Of a stretch of DNA of 41,252 bases, positions 1-8,880 are shown one piece after another; positions within the stretch are counted from its first letter, which is position 1; each line of letters begins with the position of its first letter. Origin of the DNA: Flavobacteriaceae bacterium (lineage in GTDB: Bacteria; Bacteroidota; Bacteroidia; Flavobacteriales; Flavobacteriaceae); contig JABISF010000055.1 in NCBI GenBank assembly GCA_018699935.1, forward strand, positions 1 to 41,252. The letters are read 5' to 3'. The notes beneath the pieces are model-generated. The model was not told the origin of the DNA and ran no database searches. It saw only the letters and a program-made list of their open reading frames with translations. The position numbers and the translations under genes were made by a program.

Positions 1-20
1 TGTAATAGGGATTGTTGTTG

Positions 21-105
21 CGGAGAAAGAGGGATTCGAACCCCCGGAGGTGTGACCCTCAACAGTTTTCAAGACTGCCGCATTCGACCACTCTGCCATT
101 TCTCC
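21..105 (-). tRNA. tRNA-Ser (UGA anticodon)
   Basis: Read on the minus strand, the 85-nt segment folds as a class II tRNA. It has a 7-bp acceptor stem (GGAGAAA with TTTCTCC), an anticodon arm with loop CTTGAAA giving anticodon TGA, a long variable arm, a T-arm carrying GGTTCGAATCC, and G as discriminator base, which is the serine identity base. The CCA end is not encoded; CAA follows. It reads UCN serine codons. The 25 bp at 23-47 of its 3' end recur at 14514-14538, so this tRNA family has served as an integration target. Confidence 0.95.
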
Positions 106-209
106 TGTGCGGGTGCAAATATACATTCCTTTTTGATATTAGAAAATATTTATTGCACACACTTTTAGGTGGAGACCCTTCATTATATGTATCTTTATTT
201 TTTGTTACT

Positions 210-965
210 ATGGAGGAGCTTTTTCCCATCATTTTATTAGTTGTGGTAGGCTTTCTCGCCGGGGTCATCAACACCTTGGCTGGAGGGGGTTCCTTGCTTA
301 CGCTACCCGTTTTGATCTTTTTGGGGCTGCCACCGCATATTGCCAATGGAACCAATCGTATTGCTATTGTGGTGCAATCTTTGTCCGGGGCAGTGGGTTA
401 TCGCAGCAAAGGAATGCATACCTATCCGTTTAATATGTATTTGGGGATTAGTGCCAGTGTGGGTGCAGTTATTGGTGCACAGTTGGCAGTAGAAATTGAC
501 GGAGCTTTGTTCAATAAAATGTTGGCGGTAATTATGATCGTTGTGGGGATATTGGTGTTGGTCAAATCCAAACCTATGGATATTCAAATGCCAGGACGAC
601 TCACCGGGAAGTATCTGTGGATGGGAATCATTGGATTTTTTATTATTGGGATTTATGGCGGATTTATCAATGCAGGAGTTGGATTTGTTATTATGATTTT
701 TCTCAATAGGGTCAATCAAATGAGTCTTTTAAACACCAATGTCACCAAAGTAACGGTGGTAACCATTTATTCCTTGGTTGCTTTGGTTATGTTTGCCTAT
801 AATGATGCCATTGATTGGAAGATCGGATTTTGGATGGCGTTAGGTACCAGTGCAGGAGCGTGGATTACGAGCAGATGGTCGGTAAAAAAAGGAGATCGCG
901 TCATCCGAATCGCCATGCTTGTCATGATGGCAGTGATGGCCGTCAAACTGTGGTTTTTTCAATAA
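210..965 (+). CDS. TauE/SafE family sulfite/anion exporter
   Basis: A 251-residue polytopic inner-membrane protein of the TauE/SafE (TSUP) family, which moves sulfite, sulfoacetate or other small organosulfur anions across the membrane. The sequence shows the two-fold family repeat: GFLAGVINTLAGGGSLLTLP near residues 12-31 and a related GGFINAGVGFVIMIFL segment in the second half, with about seven to eight hydrophobic helices. The ATG at 210 was chosen because the longer reading frame runs through the tRNA and adds a non-membrane stretch unlike the family. The protein ends at the last helix, as usual. Its stop is 2 nt from the convergent ribBA stop, so the two transcripts meet tail to tail. 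The exact substrate cannot be told from sequence. Confidence 0.85.
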   Translation: MEELFPIILLVVVGFLAGVINTLAGGGSLLTLPVLIFLGLPPHIANGTNRIAIVVQSLSGAVGYRSKGMHTYPFNMYLGISASVGAVIGAQLAVEIDGALFNKMLAVIMIVVGILVLVKSKPMDIQMPGRLTGKYLWMGIIGFFIIGIYGGFINAGVGFVIMIFLNRVNQMSLLNTNVTKVTVVTIYSLVALVMFAYNDAIDWKIGFWMALGTSAGAWITSRWSVKKGDRVIRIAMLVMMAVMAVKLWFFQ

Positions 966-967
966 AC

Positions 968-2101
968 CTAATACTCCACGTAGCCTTCTATAGTGATGCC
1001 ATAACCAGTAATTCCCACTCGAGGAGAATTTACAGAATTACTGATGACCAACAATTTTCGAATATTCAAGTCATGAAGGATTTGCGCACCGATTCCAAAA
1101 TCTCTGCTGTCCATACGCAGGGGAGGTGCCGTTTCAAAATGACCTTCTTCCTGCATTTTTTTGAGGGTTTCTATACGGGCTAATAAATTTTCCGGTGCCA
1201 CCTCTTGATTGATGAATAAAATAGCTCCCTTTTCGTTTTCATTGATTCGATTAAAAATATTGTCCAGCCCTTCGTAGAGCGATCCTGTCAACATTCCTAA
1301 TATATCGTTGGTTATTCTAGACGAGTGAATACGGGTTAAAACGGCCTCCTCTTCACTCCAAGTTCCTTTGGTGAGTGCAATATGTACGGCACCATTGGTG
1401 GTTTGTTCATAGGCGCGCAATCGGAAGTTACCAAAGCGCGTACTAATGGTCGTGTCTGCTTTTTTAGAAATCAAACTATCGTGTTGCATCCGATAGGCGA
1501 CCAAATCTTCAATAGAAACAATTTTTAAATTAAATTTTTCAGCCACTTCCATCAGTTGGGGCAGTCGTGCCATGGAGCCATCCTCATTCATGATTTCAAC
1601 AATCACTCCAGCGGCTTCCATCCCTGCCAAACGCGCAAAATCAATTGCTGCCTCGGTATGCCCTGTTCTTCTTAGTACGCCTCCCTCTTTGGCGATGAGT
1701 GGAAAAATATGTCCTGGACGAGACAATTGATGCGGAAGGGTAGAAGGATCCACCAATGCCTTTACAGTTTTGGATCGGTCAGCTGCAGAAATACCTGTAG
1801 TGACACCATTACCTTTTAAATCTACGGAAACGGTAAAAGCGGTTTCCATAGGATCCGTATTGTTTGAAACCATTTTGTCGAGCTGTAATTCTTTACAACG
1901 TTTTTCGGTCATCGGAACACAAATCAAACCCCGTCCATGGGTAGCCATAAAATTTATAATTTCCGCGTTGACCTTTTCAGCAGCGGCTATAAAATCGCCT
2001 TCGTTTTCACGATTGGCATCGTCCACAACAATGATTACTTCGCCGTTTTCAATAGCTCTGATCGCCTCTGGAATAGGGTCGAGTTGAAAAGTTTCATTCA
2101 T
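968..2101 (-). CDS. ribB: 3,4-dihydroxy-2-butanone-4-phosphate synthase with degenerate GTP cyclohydrolase II domain
   Basis: A 377-residue two-domain riboflavin biosynthesis protein. The N-terminal DHBP synthase (residues about 5-205), which converts ribulose 5-phosphate to the four-carbon unit of riboflavin, looks intact: [44 protein letters not shown] and [12 protein letters not shown]. The C-terminal half has the GTP cyclohydrolase II fold but not its chemistry. Where active enzymes have a first zinc Cys and a paired CDC motif, this protein reads [20 protein letters not shown], with no cysteines, and the RQEGR region reads NQEVAPEN. The DFGIGAQIL segment is kept. This matches RibBX-type proteins, where the second domain is non-catalytic, so a separate RibA should exist elsewhere. 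The start codon overlaps the lptF/G stop by 4 bp (ATGA), so translation is probably coupled. Confidence 0.93.
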   Translation of the reverse strand: MNETFQLDPIPEAIRAIENGEVIIVVDDANRENEGDFIAAAEKVNAEIINFMATHGRGLICVPMTEKRCKELQLDKMVSNNTDPMETAFTVSVDLKGNGVTTGISAADRSKTVKALVDPSTLPHQLSRPGHIFPLIAKEGGVLRRTGHTEAAIDFARLAGMEAAGVIVEIMNEDGSMARLPQLMEVAEKFNLKIVSIEDLVAYRMQHDSLISKKADTTISTRFGNFRLRAYEQTTNGAVHIALTKGTWSEEEAVLTRIHSSRITNDILGMLTGSLYEGLDNIFNRINENEKGAILFINQEVAPENLLARIETLKKMQEEGHFETAPPLRMDSRDFGIGAQILHDLNIRKLLVISNSVNSPRVGITGYGITIEGYVEY

Positions 2102-3549
2102 TTTTTGTCCTTTTTGAATCGTTTAAACAGTTTTCGAAAGCGTTCAACCCACGGAAAGAGCATCACATCAAGGGCGACAAACCCTCGGTCGGAGGACGCC
2201 CTTAGGGTCAGTAATATGGCAGAAGGCGCCAAAATAACGGTGGACAACCAAGTGGCGATCAATGGAGGAATACTGTCGTCTTCGGCTGCATTTTTTAAAA
2301 ATAAACCGATGTAGTGATAGGTTAAAAAGATCAATATGGCGAGAACCAATGGCAATCCCAAGCCACCTTTGCGAATGATTGCCCCCAAAGAGGCACCAAT
2401 TAAAAATAAAAACACCGATGCAAACATGAGGGTGTATTTTTCATGAAAGGCAATTTTGTGAAAATTGATATTTTCCTGAAGAAGAAAATAAAATTGCTTT
2501 TTTCCATTCAATTCACGCAATGAAGATTTCATTTCATTGATTGCATTTTCCGAAACTTGGGCAAATTTCCATTCATTTTCAGACTCCATTAAGTCATAAG
2601 GGTTTCTTGGAAAGGAATCGATTTTCTCTGTTTTCTTTTCATTTACAACTTTGATGAAGACTCCTTTTTTAATAAAATTTTCGGTAAAGATGATGCGTTC
2701 CTCATTAAAGTTCTTTTGAAGCGAATCAATACTGACCTTGAGTTGATCCACTTTTTGCATTCGAAAGGTAGAGGTGTATTTTTCTTCTTCCAAATCTACA
2801 TTATTAAATTGCGAAAGATCAACGTTCATTACATACTTCTCAAAATAAACTTTAGCATGCGGAAAGGTTTGATCTTTGTTCTTGCTTTGGTTTAGGATAC
2901 TTTCATAACGATTTCCATCAAAGAGTAAAAGTTGCAAATTGGCATCGTTTTCCTTGCTGACCAATTCGCCCCGAGCGGCTTTGATCACAACATTGTTTTT
3001 CTTTGAAGGCAAGTATTCGTGAATGATTACATCCTCTAAAAGTTCTTCACTTTCACCGTATTTTTTTTCCACTTTGATGTTGATGTCTCCAATTTTATTG
3101 AAAATCCCTTCACGTATGGCTATAGTGGGTTCTAGTTTGGCTAGATTTCGCCTCAGATTATAGGATTTTAGTTCTCCATAGGGAATGACATGATTTGAAA
3201 AATAAAACGTTCCAATGCCCAATAAGATGTGAAAAACGGTCAAGCCTAAAAGTGCCCGTTGTAAGGAAATACCAGTGGATTTCATGGCAGCAAACTCATA
3301 GTTTTCCGCAAGATTGCCATAGGTCATCAAGGCCGCCAACAATACAGAAAGCGGAAGTACGAGTGGAATTAGTTTGGGAGAAAAATAGATTAAAAATTTT
3401 GAAATCGTAAGAAAACTCAGCCCCTTTCCCGCCAACTCATCAATATAAAGCCAAAAAGTTTGCACGACAAAAATTACCATACAAATGGCAAAAACGCTGA
3501 TCAAGCGAGTCAAATAGCTTTTTAAGAGGTAGCGATCAATGATTTTCAA
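2098..3549 (-). CDS. LptF/LptG family lipopolysaccharide export permease
   Basis: An inner-membrane permease subunit of the LptB2FG transporter, which extracts lipopolysaccharide and passes it to LptC/LptA. It is about 483 residues long. N-terminal helices (residues 15-35, 55-80 and 95-120) are followed by a large periplasmic domain (about 130-370) and three C-terminal helices containing FLIGASLGAIIRKGGLGLPL, the usual family layout. I placed the start at the TTG at 3549: it gives LKIIDRYLLKSYL, the family N-terminus, 4 nt after the lolA stop. An in-frame ATG at 3591 would add 14 residues and overlap lolA by 38 bp. Its stop overlaps ribBA by 4 bp. A highly charged C-terminal tail is present. 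Whether it is the F or G paralogue cannot be decided here. Confidence 0.88.
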   Translation of the reverse strand: MKIIDRYLLKSYLTRLISVFAICMVIFVVQTFWLYIDELAGKGLSFLTISKFLIYFSPKLIPLVLPLSVLLAALMTYGNLAENYEFAAMKSTGISLQRALLGLTVFHILLGIGTFYFSNHVIPYGELKSYNLRRNLAKLEPTIAIREGIFNKIGDINIKVEKKYGESEELLEDVIIHEYLPSKKNNVVIKAARGELVSKENDANLQLLLFDGNRYESILNQSKNKDQTFPHAKVYFEKYVMNVDLSQFNNVDLEEEKYTSTFRMQKVDQLKVSIDSLQKNFNEERIIFTENFIKKGVFIKVVNEKKTEKIDSFPRNPYDLMESENEWKFAQVSENAINEMKSSLRELNGKKQFYFLLQENINFHKIAFHEKYTLMFASVFLFLIGASLGAIIRKGGLGLPLVLAILIFLTYHYIGLFLKNAAEDDSIPPLIATWLSTVILAPSAILLTLRASSDRGFVALDVMLFPWVERFRKLFKRFKKDKK

Positions 3550-3553
3550 CGTC

Positions 3554-4189
3554 CTAGTTATTGATGTAGTAGTCGGGATAAGCATCGGCATTGAAGACGA
3601 AAAAATCGTTATTCAAAGGGATGTTTTCCTTTTGGTTGGTAATGGTCAGGGTAGTGCGGGTACTGTTTTTTCCGATGTCTATTAGACGGTAAATCGATTT
3701 TTTGGAAAGGTCGATCCCCAACAACAAATATTGAGTTGTTTCGTTGGGCAGGGTAGGAACAAGCTTGATGAATTGTACGGTACGATCGATCACTTTTTGT
3801 TTGATATCCCATTCATATCGGTATCCGTCTTTATAAAAACTCAACAATTTTGATGGGTTGATTCCATACCCCTCTTCATCGTCAGCACTACTGATGGTAA
3901 CTTCCTCATTATCGGGGACGATGGTATAGGTTTTTTGACCGTCAAAAAGCTGTTCGGCTTCCAAGTAGTTGAGTTTGTATTTATCTCCCTTAACGGTAAC
4001 TGACCCATTGGTTTCTTGTTTGATGTTTTCTTGTTGATTTTCTAGGACGTAAGAAAATTCGAAAAACAAATTATCGTAGGAAGCAATATTGCTGGAAACT
4101 TCATCCAACAGTTTTTTTGCAGCAGTTGCATCCTGACCGAATCCATTCACCAGTCCAAAAAGAAATAGGATAGAAAAAATATGTTTCAT
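3554..4189 (-). CDS. lolA: LolA-like outer-membrane lipoprotein carrier protein
   Basis: A 211-residue periplasmic protein with a clear signal peptide (MKHIFSILFLFGLVNGFGQ, cleavage likely after residue 18). The mature part has the LolA/LptA-like half-barrel pattern: DEVSSNIASYDNLFFEFSYVLE near residues 29-50, then QETNGSVTVKGDKYKLNY and GQKTYTIVPDNEEVTI, all typical of Bacteroidota LolA-like proteins. The family carries lipoproteins through the periplasm. It lies between ftsK and the Lpt permease, overlapping the ftsK stop by 4 bp (ATGA) on the minus strand and leaving 4 nt before the TTG of lptF/G, so the four genes form one translationally coupled envelope/division operon. The specific lipoprotein-carrier role is inferred from the family. 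Confidence 0.88.
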   Translation of the reverse strand: MKHIFSILFLFGLVNGFGQDATAAKKLLDEVSSNIASYDNLFFEFSYVLENQQENIKQETNGSVTVKGDKYKLNYLEAEQLFDGQKTYTIVPDNEEVTISSADDEEGYGINPSKLLSFYKDGYRYEWDIKQKVIDRTVQFIKLVPTLPNETTQYLLLGIDLSKKSIYRLIDIGKNSTRTTLTITNQKENIPLNNDFFVFNADAYPDYYINN

Positions 4190-6540
4190 AATTCGTCGTT
4201 CTTCAATAATTGTTCCAAAGTGTTTAAATCGGAAACTAATACTTGTCTTGCTTTGCTTCCTTCAAAAGCTCCGACAATTCCGGCGGCTTCCAACTGATCG
4301 ATTATTCTTCCTGCGCGGTTGTAGCCCAATTTTAATTTACGCTGGAGTAAAGAGGCAGAACCCTGTTGGGCAACCACCACCACTTCTGCGGCTTCTCTAA
4401 ACAATCCGTCGCGTTCACTGGGGTCGATATCCAAGGGATAGGATTCTTCGCCCACGTATTCTGGGAGCAAATGGGCATCGGCATAACCGTTTTGTGCGCC
4501 AATGAAGGCAACCACACGCTCCACTTCGGGCGTATCGACAAAAGCACATTGAATCCGAGTGAGTTCATTGCCCTGTGTATACAACATATCTCCGCGCCCA
4601 ATCAACTGATCGGCACCCCCGCTATCGAGGATGGTCCGGGAATCGATTTTTGAAGTTACGCGAAACGCCACCCGAGCCGGGAAATTGGCTTTAATAATTC
4701 CTGTAATTACATTTACTGACGGACGTTGCGTGGCAATGATTAAATGAATTCCAATGGCGCGGGCCAACTGTGCCAAACGCGCAATGGGTGTTTCCACCTC
4801 CTTCCCGGCTGTCATAATCAAATCGGCAAATTCATCCACCACTAAAATAATATAGGGCAGAAAACGGTGTCCGTCGTTGGGATTGAGTTTTCGTTCTTTA
4901 AACTTTTGATTGTATTCTTTTAAATTACGGCACATACCGTTTTTAAGCAATTCATAACGATTGTCCATTTCAATACAAAGGGAGTTTAGGGTATGAATGA
5001 CTTTGGTATTGTCAGTAATAATGGCATCTTCTTCATTGGGTAGTTTTGCCAAATAATGCCGCTCAATTTTACTGTATATATTGAGTTCTACTTTTTTGGG
5101 ATCCACCAAAACAAATTTGACTTCCGCCGGATGTTTTTTGTAGAGCAGCGAGGTCAGCACAGTGTTGAGTCCTACGGATTTTCCTTGCCCTGTTGCTCCT
5201 GCCATCAATAGGTGGGGCATTTTACTCAAATCCACAACAAAAGTTTCGTTGCTAATGGTTTTTCCCAAAGCGACGGGAAGCTCCATTTCGGCATTTTGAA
5301 ATTTTTTGGCACTCAGGACAGAACGAATGGATACCACACTCGATTTTTGGTTGGGGACTTCTATTCCAATGGTGCCTTTGCCCGGGATGGGAGCAATGAT
5401 TCGGATTCCCAATGCCGAAAGCGAAAGTGCAATATCGTCCTCTAGGTTTTTAATCTTAGAAATTCGAATGCCTGCTTCTGGGACTATTTCATATAGGGTA
5501 ACGGTAGGTCCAATGGTCGCCTTGATATTAGCAATTCCAATATTGTAGTTTTTTAGCGTGTCAACAATTTTGTTTTTGTTGATTTCTAATTCTTCTTGAT
5601 TGATGGTGATGGTACTCTCTCCATAGTCTTTCAAAAGATCGATGGTGGGCATGCGGTATTTCCCCAATTCCAAAGTAGGGTCAAACAAACCGTATGCTTC
5701 CACCAAGGCTTTTGATTTTTCAACTTCTACAACTTCCTCTTGTGGCGCAAGGATTTCCATCGCGATGTCTGCCACTTGATGTTCTTCATCGTGTGGATCA
5801 TTTTCATTTTTTTTCTTTTCTATGTGCAACAATAGGTCCTCCTCCTCATCCATCAACATTAAGGATTCTTCTTCTTCTAAACTATCCTCATCAATAAGTT
5901 GGTCGAGTGGTAAAGAAAAAGGATCTTCTTCGTTTTCGTCCGTTGTTTCAGGTTCGGCAGATTTTTCTTTAAACCAAGACTTAATCTTTTCTGGAGTCCA
6001 ATTTAATTCAATAACCAAAAAACATAAAAGTGTAAAAATCAAGAAAAACAACAAACCGATTTTGCCAATATAATCGGTGATGAAATTATAACATTCATAG
6101 CCAACAATACCTGAAAACAGGGGGCTGAATTCATAAAAGAAACCCATGGTCAAAGTAGCCCATAGTAGGTGACTCAATCCCCAAGACCATTGGGGTACTA
6201 GACGTTCTTTGGATTTGCTTAAAAAAAGTGTAAATCCCGTGATGAATAGCAAATAGGGAATAAAATAGGACGCAATGCCAAAGCCTTGATAGATAAAAAA
6301 ATGACTGACATAGGCACCCAATTTATTTAAAAGATTTTGAGCAGCGACTTCACGATCGTTTAAGGAATTTAAAGTGCTAAAATCCTCTTTCCAAGAAAAC
6401 AGATATGAGCTAAAAGCCAATATCAATAACAGGGCTATTAAAATCAAAAAACCCCCGAACAAAACTTGCCGTTGGTGTTTTCTTTTTAAATCCGCTGCTG
6501 AGGGTTTTGCTGTCTGCTTCGGGTTTTGCTTTTTCGCCAT
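4186..6540 (-). CDS. ftsK: DNA translocase FtsK/SpoIIIE
   Basis: A 784-residue hexameric, septum-anchored DNA pump that clears chromosome termini at division and activates XerCD at dif. Four or so membrane helices occupy residues 27-180. An acidic, low-complexity linker rich in E and D spans about 195-270, which is short, as in Bacteroidota. The motor follows, with Walker A GATGQGKSVGLN at about 448-459, Walker B IILVVDEFADLI at about 565, and ATQRPSVNVITG. The C-terminal winged-helix gamma domain (GSASLLQRKLKLGYNRAGRI) reads polar KOPS-like sites. It is the first gene of the operon with lolA, lptF/G and ribBA. A TATTTTTG -7-like element lies 17-24 nt before the ATG. Confidence 0.96.
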   Translation of the reverse strand: MAKKQNPKQTAKPSAADLKRKHQRQVLFGGFLILIALLLILAFSSYLFSWKEDFSTLNSLNDREVAAQNLLNKLGAYVSHFFIYQGFGIASYFIPYLLFITGFTLFLSKSKERLVPQWSWGLSHLLWATLTMGFFYEFSPLFSGIVGYECYNFITDYIGKIGLLFFLIFTLLCFLVIELNWTPEKIKSWFKEKSAEPETTDENEEDPFSLPLDQLIDEDSLEEEESLMLMDEEEDLLLHIEKKKNENDPHDEEHQVADIAMEILAPQEEVVEVEKSKALVEAYGLFDPTLELGKYRMPTIDLLKDYGESTITINQEELEINKNKIVDTLKNYNIGIANIKATIGPTVTLYEIVPEAGIRISKIKNLEDDIALSLSALGIRIIAPIPGKGTIGIEVPNQKSSVVSIRSVLSAKKFQNAEMELPVALGKTISNETFVVDLSKMPHLLMAGATGQGKSVGLNTVLTSLLYKKHPAEVKFVLVDPKKVELNIYSKIERHYLAKLPNEEDAIITDNTKVIHTLNSLCIEMDNRYELLKNGMCRNLKEYNQKFKERKLNPNDGHRFLPYIILVVDEFADLIMTAGKEVETPIARLAQLARAIGIHLIIATQRPSVNVITGIIKANFPARVAFRVTSKIDSRTILDSGGADQLIGRGDMLYTQGNELTRIQCAFVDTPEVERVVAFIGAQNGYADAHLLPEYVGEESYPLDIDPSERDGLFREAAEVVVVAQQGSASLLQRKLKLGYNRAGRIIDQLEAAGIVGAFEGSKARQVLVSDLNTLEQLLKNDEL

Positions 6541-6556
6541 AAATTAAACTCTTCTA

Positions 6557-6564
6557 CAAAAATA
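6557..6564 (-). promoter_or_regulatory. Putative -7 element for the ftsK operon
   Basis: Minus-strand TATTTTTG fits the Bacteroidota primary sigma -7 consensus TAnnTTTG and sits 17 nt upstream of the ftsK ATG. No convincing TTG is found 19-21 nt further upstream, so confidence is modest. Confidence 0.4.
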
Positions 6565-6706
6565 CAAATTCATCCCCAAAAAACCGTTGCCGTTTCTAGC
6601 AAGTCCTGTAGTTTTTGTTGACAATTATTAGAACTGTCGGAATTGTAAAATATTGTTTCCCTACAAGAACAAAGGATATAAATTTTTATTTATTAAAATG
6701 TTGAGA

Positions 6707-6740
6707 CAAAAAAGCATTCAATCCCTTGGATTATTGAGTG
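6707..6740 (-). terminator. Rho-independent terminator after nhaC
   Basis: Read on the minus strand just after the nhaC stop, CACTCAATAATCC pairs with GGGATTGAATG with one small bulge and one mismatch. It is followed by C and a run of six T (6708-6713). Position and shape suit intrinsic termination of nhaC, which would separate it from the ftsK operon downstream. Confidence 0.55.
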
Positions 6741-6745
6741 CGATG

Positions 6746-8185
6746 TCAGGAATTAGGTTCTTTTAGTGCTTTGATTTTAATTCTAAAAGCGGCAAAAATA
6801 AGCGTCATGATGGGACTTAACCAATTGAAAACAGCATAGACAAAATATTCTCCCACACCCACGCCGAGTACGCCAGATTGATAGGCACCACAGGTGTTCC
6901 AAGGAATCAGTACGGAAGTTACAGTCCCGGAATCTTCCAACGTTCGGCTAAGATTTTCAGGAGCTAGATTTCGGTCTTTATACGCTTTAGAAAACATCTT
7001 ACCGGGAATTACAATGGATAAATACTGATCCGAAGCAGTGAGGTTGATGGTTAAACAAGAAGCCACCGTACTAGCAAATAATTGAAAGGTGCTTTTTGCC
7101 CATCCCAAGAGTGCGTTGCTGATTTTTGAAAGTGCTCCAATGGCATCCATCACCCCACCAAATACCATAGCGCAAATGATGAGCCAAATAGTTCCCAACA
7201 TTCCTTGCATTCCCCCCGATGAAAATAGATCATACAACAAACTGTTGGAAGTTTCGATTTGTGTATCTCTGGTGATCGCATTGAGCAATGCCCGATAGGC
7301 ATCATTGAGGGTTAGCTGATTGGTCTCGGTGAGCTCCATCAAAAGGTTTCTTTGGAAAAGTAGCGCAAAAACAGCAGCGAGTAGTGTGCCGATGAGTAGC
7401 GCAACAAGAGGAGCACTTTTTTTAACAATTAAAAAAATCACTGTTAAGGGAACGAGAAACAACCAAAGATTGATGGTGAATTTTTCTTCTATGGCTGCCA
7501 TTAAAACGGCAGTATCAGCAGTTCCTTGCGAAGTTTGGGTAAAACTCAACACTGAAAAAACCACCAAGGTCACCAAGATACTAGGAAAGGTGGTATAGGT
7601 CATATACCGAATATGGGAAAAGAGCTCCCCCCCAGCCATGGCAGGTGCCAAGTTGGTGGTGTCACTCAAAGGGGAAAGTTTGTCTCCAAAATAGGCTCCC
7701 GAGATGACTGCCCCGGCAACCATTCCTACCGGTATCTCCAACGCCTTGCCTATCCCAATAAGCGCAATACCTACGGTTGCGGAGGTCGTCCAACTACTGC
7801 CGGTGGCTAATGAAATAATGGCGCAAATGACAATACATGCAGGAAGAAAAATTCCGGGATGAAGAATTTGAAGCCCATAATAGATCATGGCAGGAATAAT
7901 TCCGCTGATGAGCCAAGCTCCGGCAAGTGCCCCTACAAATAAGAGAATTAAAATAGCTCCCGTGACCGACTTTAAATTTTCAGTCACGCGTTGCAACATG
8001 CTTTCGTAGCTAATTTTTTTTACAAATCCAACAATGGCTGCTATGGCTGCCCCCATTAAAAGTATAAACTGATTGGATCCGCCCAAGGCATCATCGCCGA
8101 AAACGGATACATTAAAACTCAATAGTAATACCAAAAGAACGATGGGAACTAGGGCAAGGGTTAAGGAAATTTCTGTTTTTTTCAA
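6746..8185 (-). CDS. nhaC: Na+/H+ antiporter NhaC family
   Basis: A 479-residue integral membrane protein of the NhaC ion-transporter family, expected to exchange cytoplasmic Na+ for H+. About twelve hydrophobic helices are visible. The family signature SGAYFGDKLSPLSDTTNLAP lies near residues 163-182 and ATGSSWTTSATVGIALIGIG near 128-147; both polar-containing segments are conserved in the ion path. The second half carries DQYLSIVIPGKMFS and NTCGAYQSGVLGV, also typical. The start is TTG at 8185, followed by KKTEISLTLALVPI. It is monocistronic, with a terminator-like hairpin after its stop. Substrate specificity within the family (Na+/H+ versus malate/lactate-coupled exchange) cannot be decided by eye. 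Confidence 0.9.
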   Translation of the reverse strand: MKKTEISLTLALVPIVLLVLLLSFNVSVFGDDALGGSNQFILLMGAAIAAIVGFVKKISYESMLQRVTENLKSVTGAILILLFVGALAGAWLISGIIPAMIYYGLQILHPGIFLPACIVICAIISLATGSSWTTSATVGIALIGIGKALEIPVGMVAGAVISGAYFGDKLSPLSDTTNLAPAMAGGELFSHIRYMTYTTFPSILVTLVVFSVLSFTQTSQGTADTAVLMAAIEEKFTINLWLFLVPLTVIFLIVKKSAPLVALLIGTLLAAVFALLFQRNLLMELTETNQLTLNDAYRALLNAITRDTQIETSNSLLYDLFSSGGMQGMLGTIWLIICAMVFGGVMDAIGALSKISNALLGWAKSTFQLFASTVASCLTINLTASDQYLSIVIPGKMFSKAYKDRNLAPENLSRTLEDSGTVTSVLIPWNTCGAYQSGVLGVGVGEYFVYAVFNWLSPIMTLIFAAFRIKIKALKEPNS

Positions 8186-8294
8186 AAGCTTTGATCTGTT
8201 TGCACAAGGTAAAAAAATTAGAGCAAATGGAATTTTATTTTTTTTGTTATAATAATCCTATTTGAACCTTTAAAATATTATAAATAACATCCAT

Positions 8295-8762
8295 TTAAAA
8301 AGCCAATGCTATTCCAATCCCTTTTGAAGTATGCAGTGGTTTGATATAAACGGCATTTTTCTTTTCTAAACTTCGATTGTATTGGAGTACTGCTTTTTTC
8401 TTTTGATGGTTGGCAGAAAGGGTGAAGATTACGCCCACAAGCGCCGAACCCAAACTGCTAACCACCAACCCGGTCGAATAGTTTTCATCCGGTTTTTTAC
8501 TGGAAATGGCAATAACCGTAGTGGCAATAGAAACAGCACTGGCACTAAAAGCAATGGTGTTATAGGTTCTTGATTTTTTCCAAAAGGCAAAAGCTTCCTG
8601 ATTGGTTTCCATAAGGGATTTGACTTTTGGCGTTTTAATGGGTCGGTCATCTTCGTAAAATTGATAGCCACTAAGCCCTAAAAAGAGGGTCATTTCTTGA
8701 GCATAAGAAAGCGATGTGGTAATAAAGAAGATAAAAATGAGGTACTTAAATGTTTTATTCAT
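8295..8762 (-). CDS. Secreted or membrane protein of unknown function
   Basis: A 155-residue protein that I cannot assign to a named family. It starts with a signal peptide (MNKTFKYLIFIFFITTSLSYAQ, cleavage probably after SYA). Next come a polar segment with FLGLSGYQFYEDDRPI and a stretch rich in charged residues. Two hydrophobic segments follow, about residues 70-85 (AFSASAVSIATTVIAI) and 97-113 (GLVVSSLGSALVGVIFTLSA), and then a basic KKK tail. This looks like a small envelope protein with a two-helix hairpin. It stands alone between nhaC and the divergent lpd gene. Its direction and the leading ATG are supported by the signal peptide. Confidence 0.65.
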   Translation of the reverse strand: MNKTFKYLIFIFFITTSLSYAQEMTLFLGLSGYQFYEDDRPIKTPKVKSLMETNQEAFAFWKKSRTYNTIAFSASAVSIATTVIAISSKKPDENYSTGLVVSSLGSALVGVIFTLSANHQKKKAVLQYNRSLEKKNAVYIKPLHTSKGIGIALAF

Positions 8763-8851
8763 GACATAAAATTTGAGGTTGACTTGATAAATGTATTAAA
8801 AAATAATTCAAAAACCATACGGTCTAACGGTGGTAGAAAAATAAACATTTG

Positions 8852-8859
8852 TACTTTTG
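8852..8859 (+). promoter_or_regulatory. Putative -7 element for lpd
   Basis: TACTTTTG fits TAnnTTTG and lies 21 nt before the lpd ATG at 8881, a spacing normal for a short 5' leader. No clear -33 TTG is seen. Confidence 0.45.
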
Positions 8860-8880
8860 AGCTCAATAAAATTTTTTGTT

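Noticed and set aside
12-209. N-terminal extension of the TauE/SafE protein
   Set aside because: It reads through the tRNA gene and would add 66 residues unlike the family; the ATG at 210 starts directly before the first membrane helix.
1937-2314. Plus-strand frames opposite ribB, ftsK, argF', argG and ilvB
   Set aside because: They are antisense shadows of well-supported genes with no independent motif, signal peptide or promoter.
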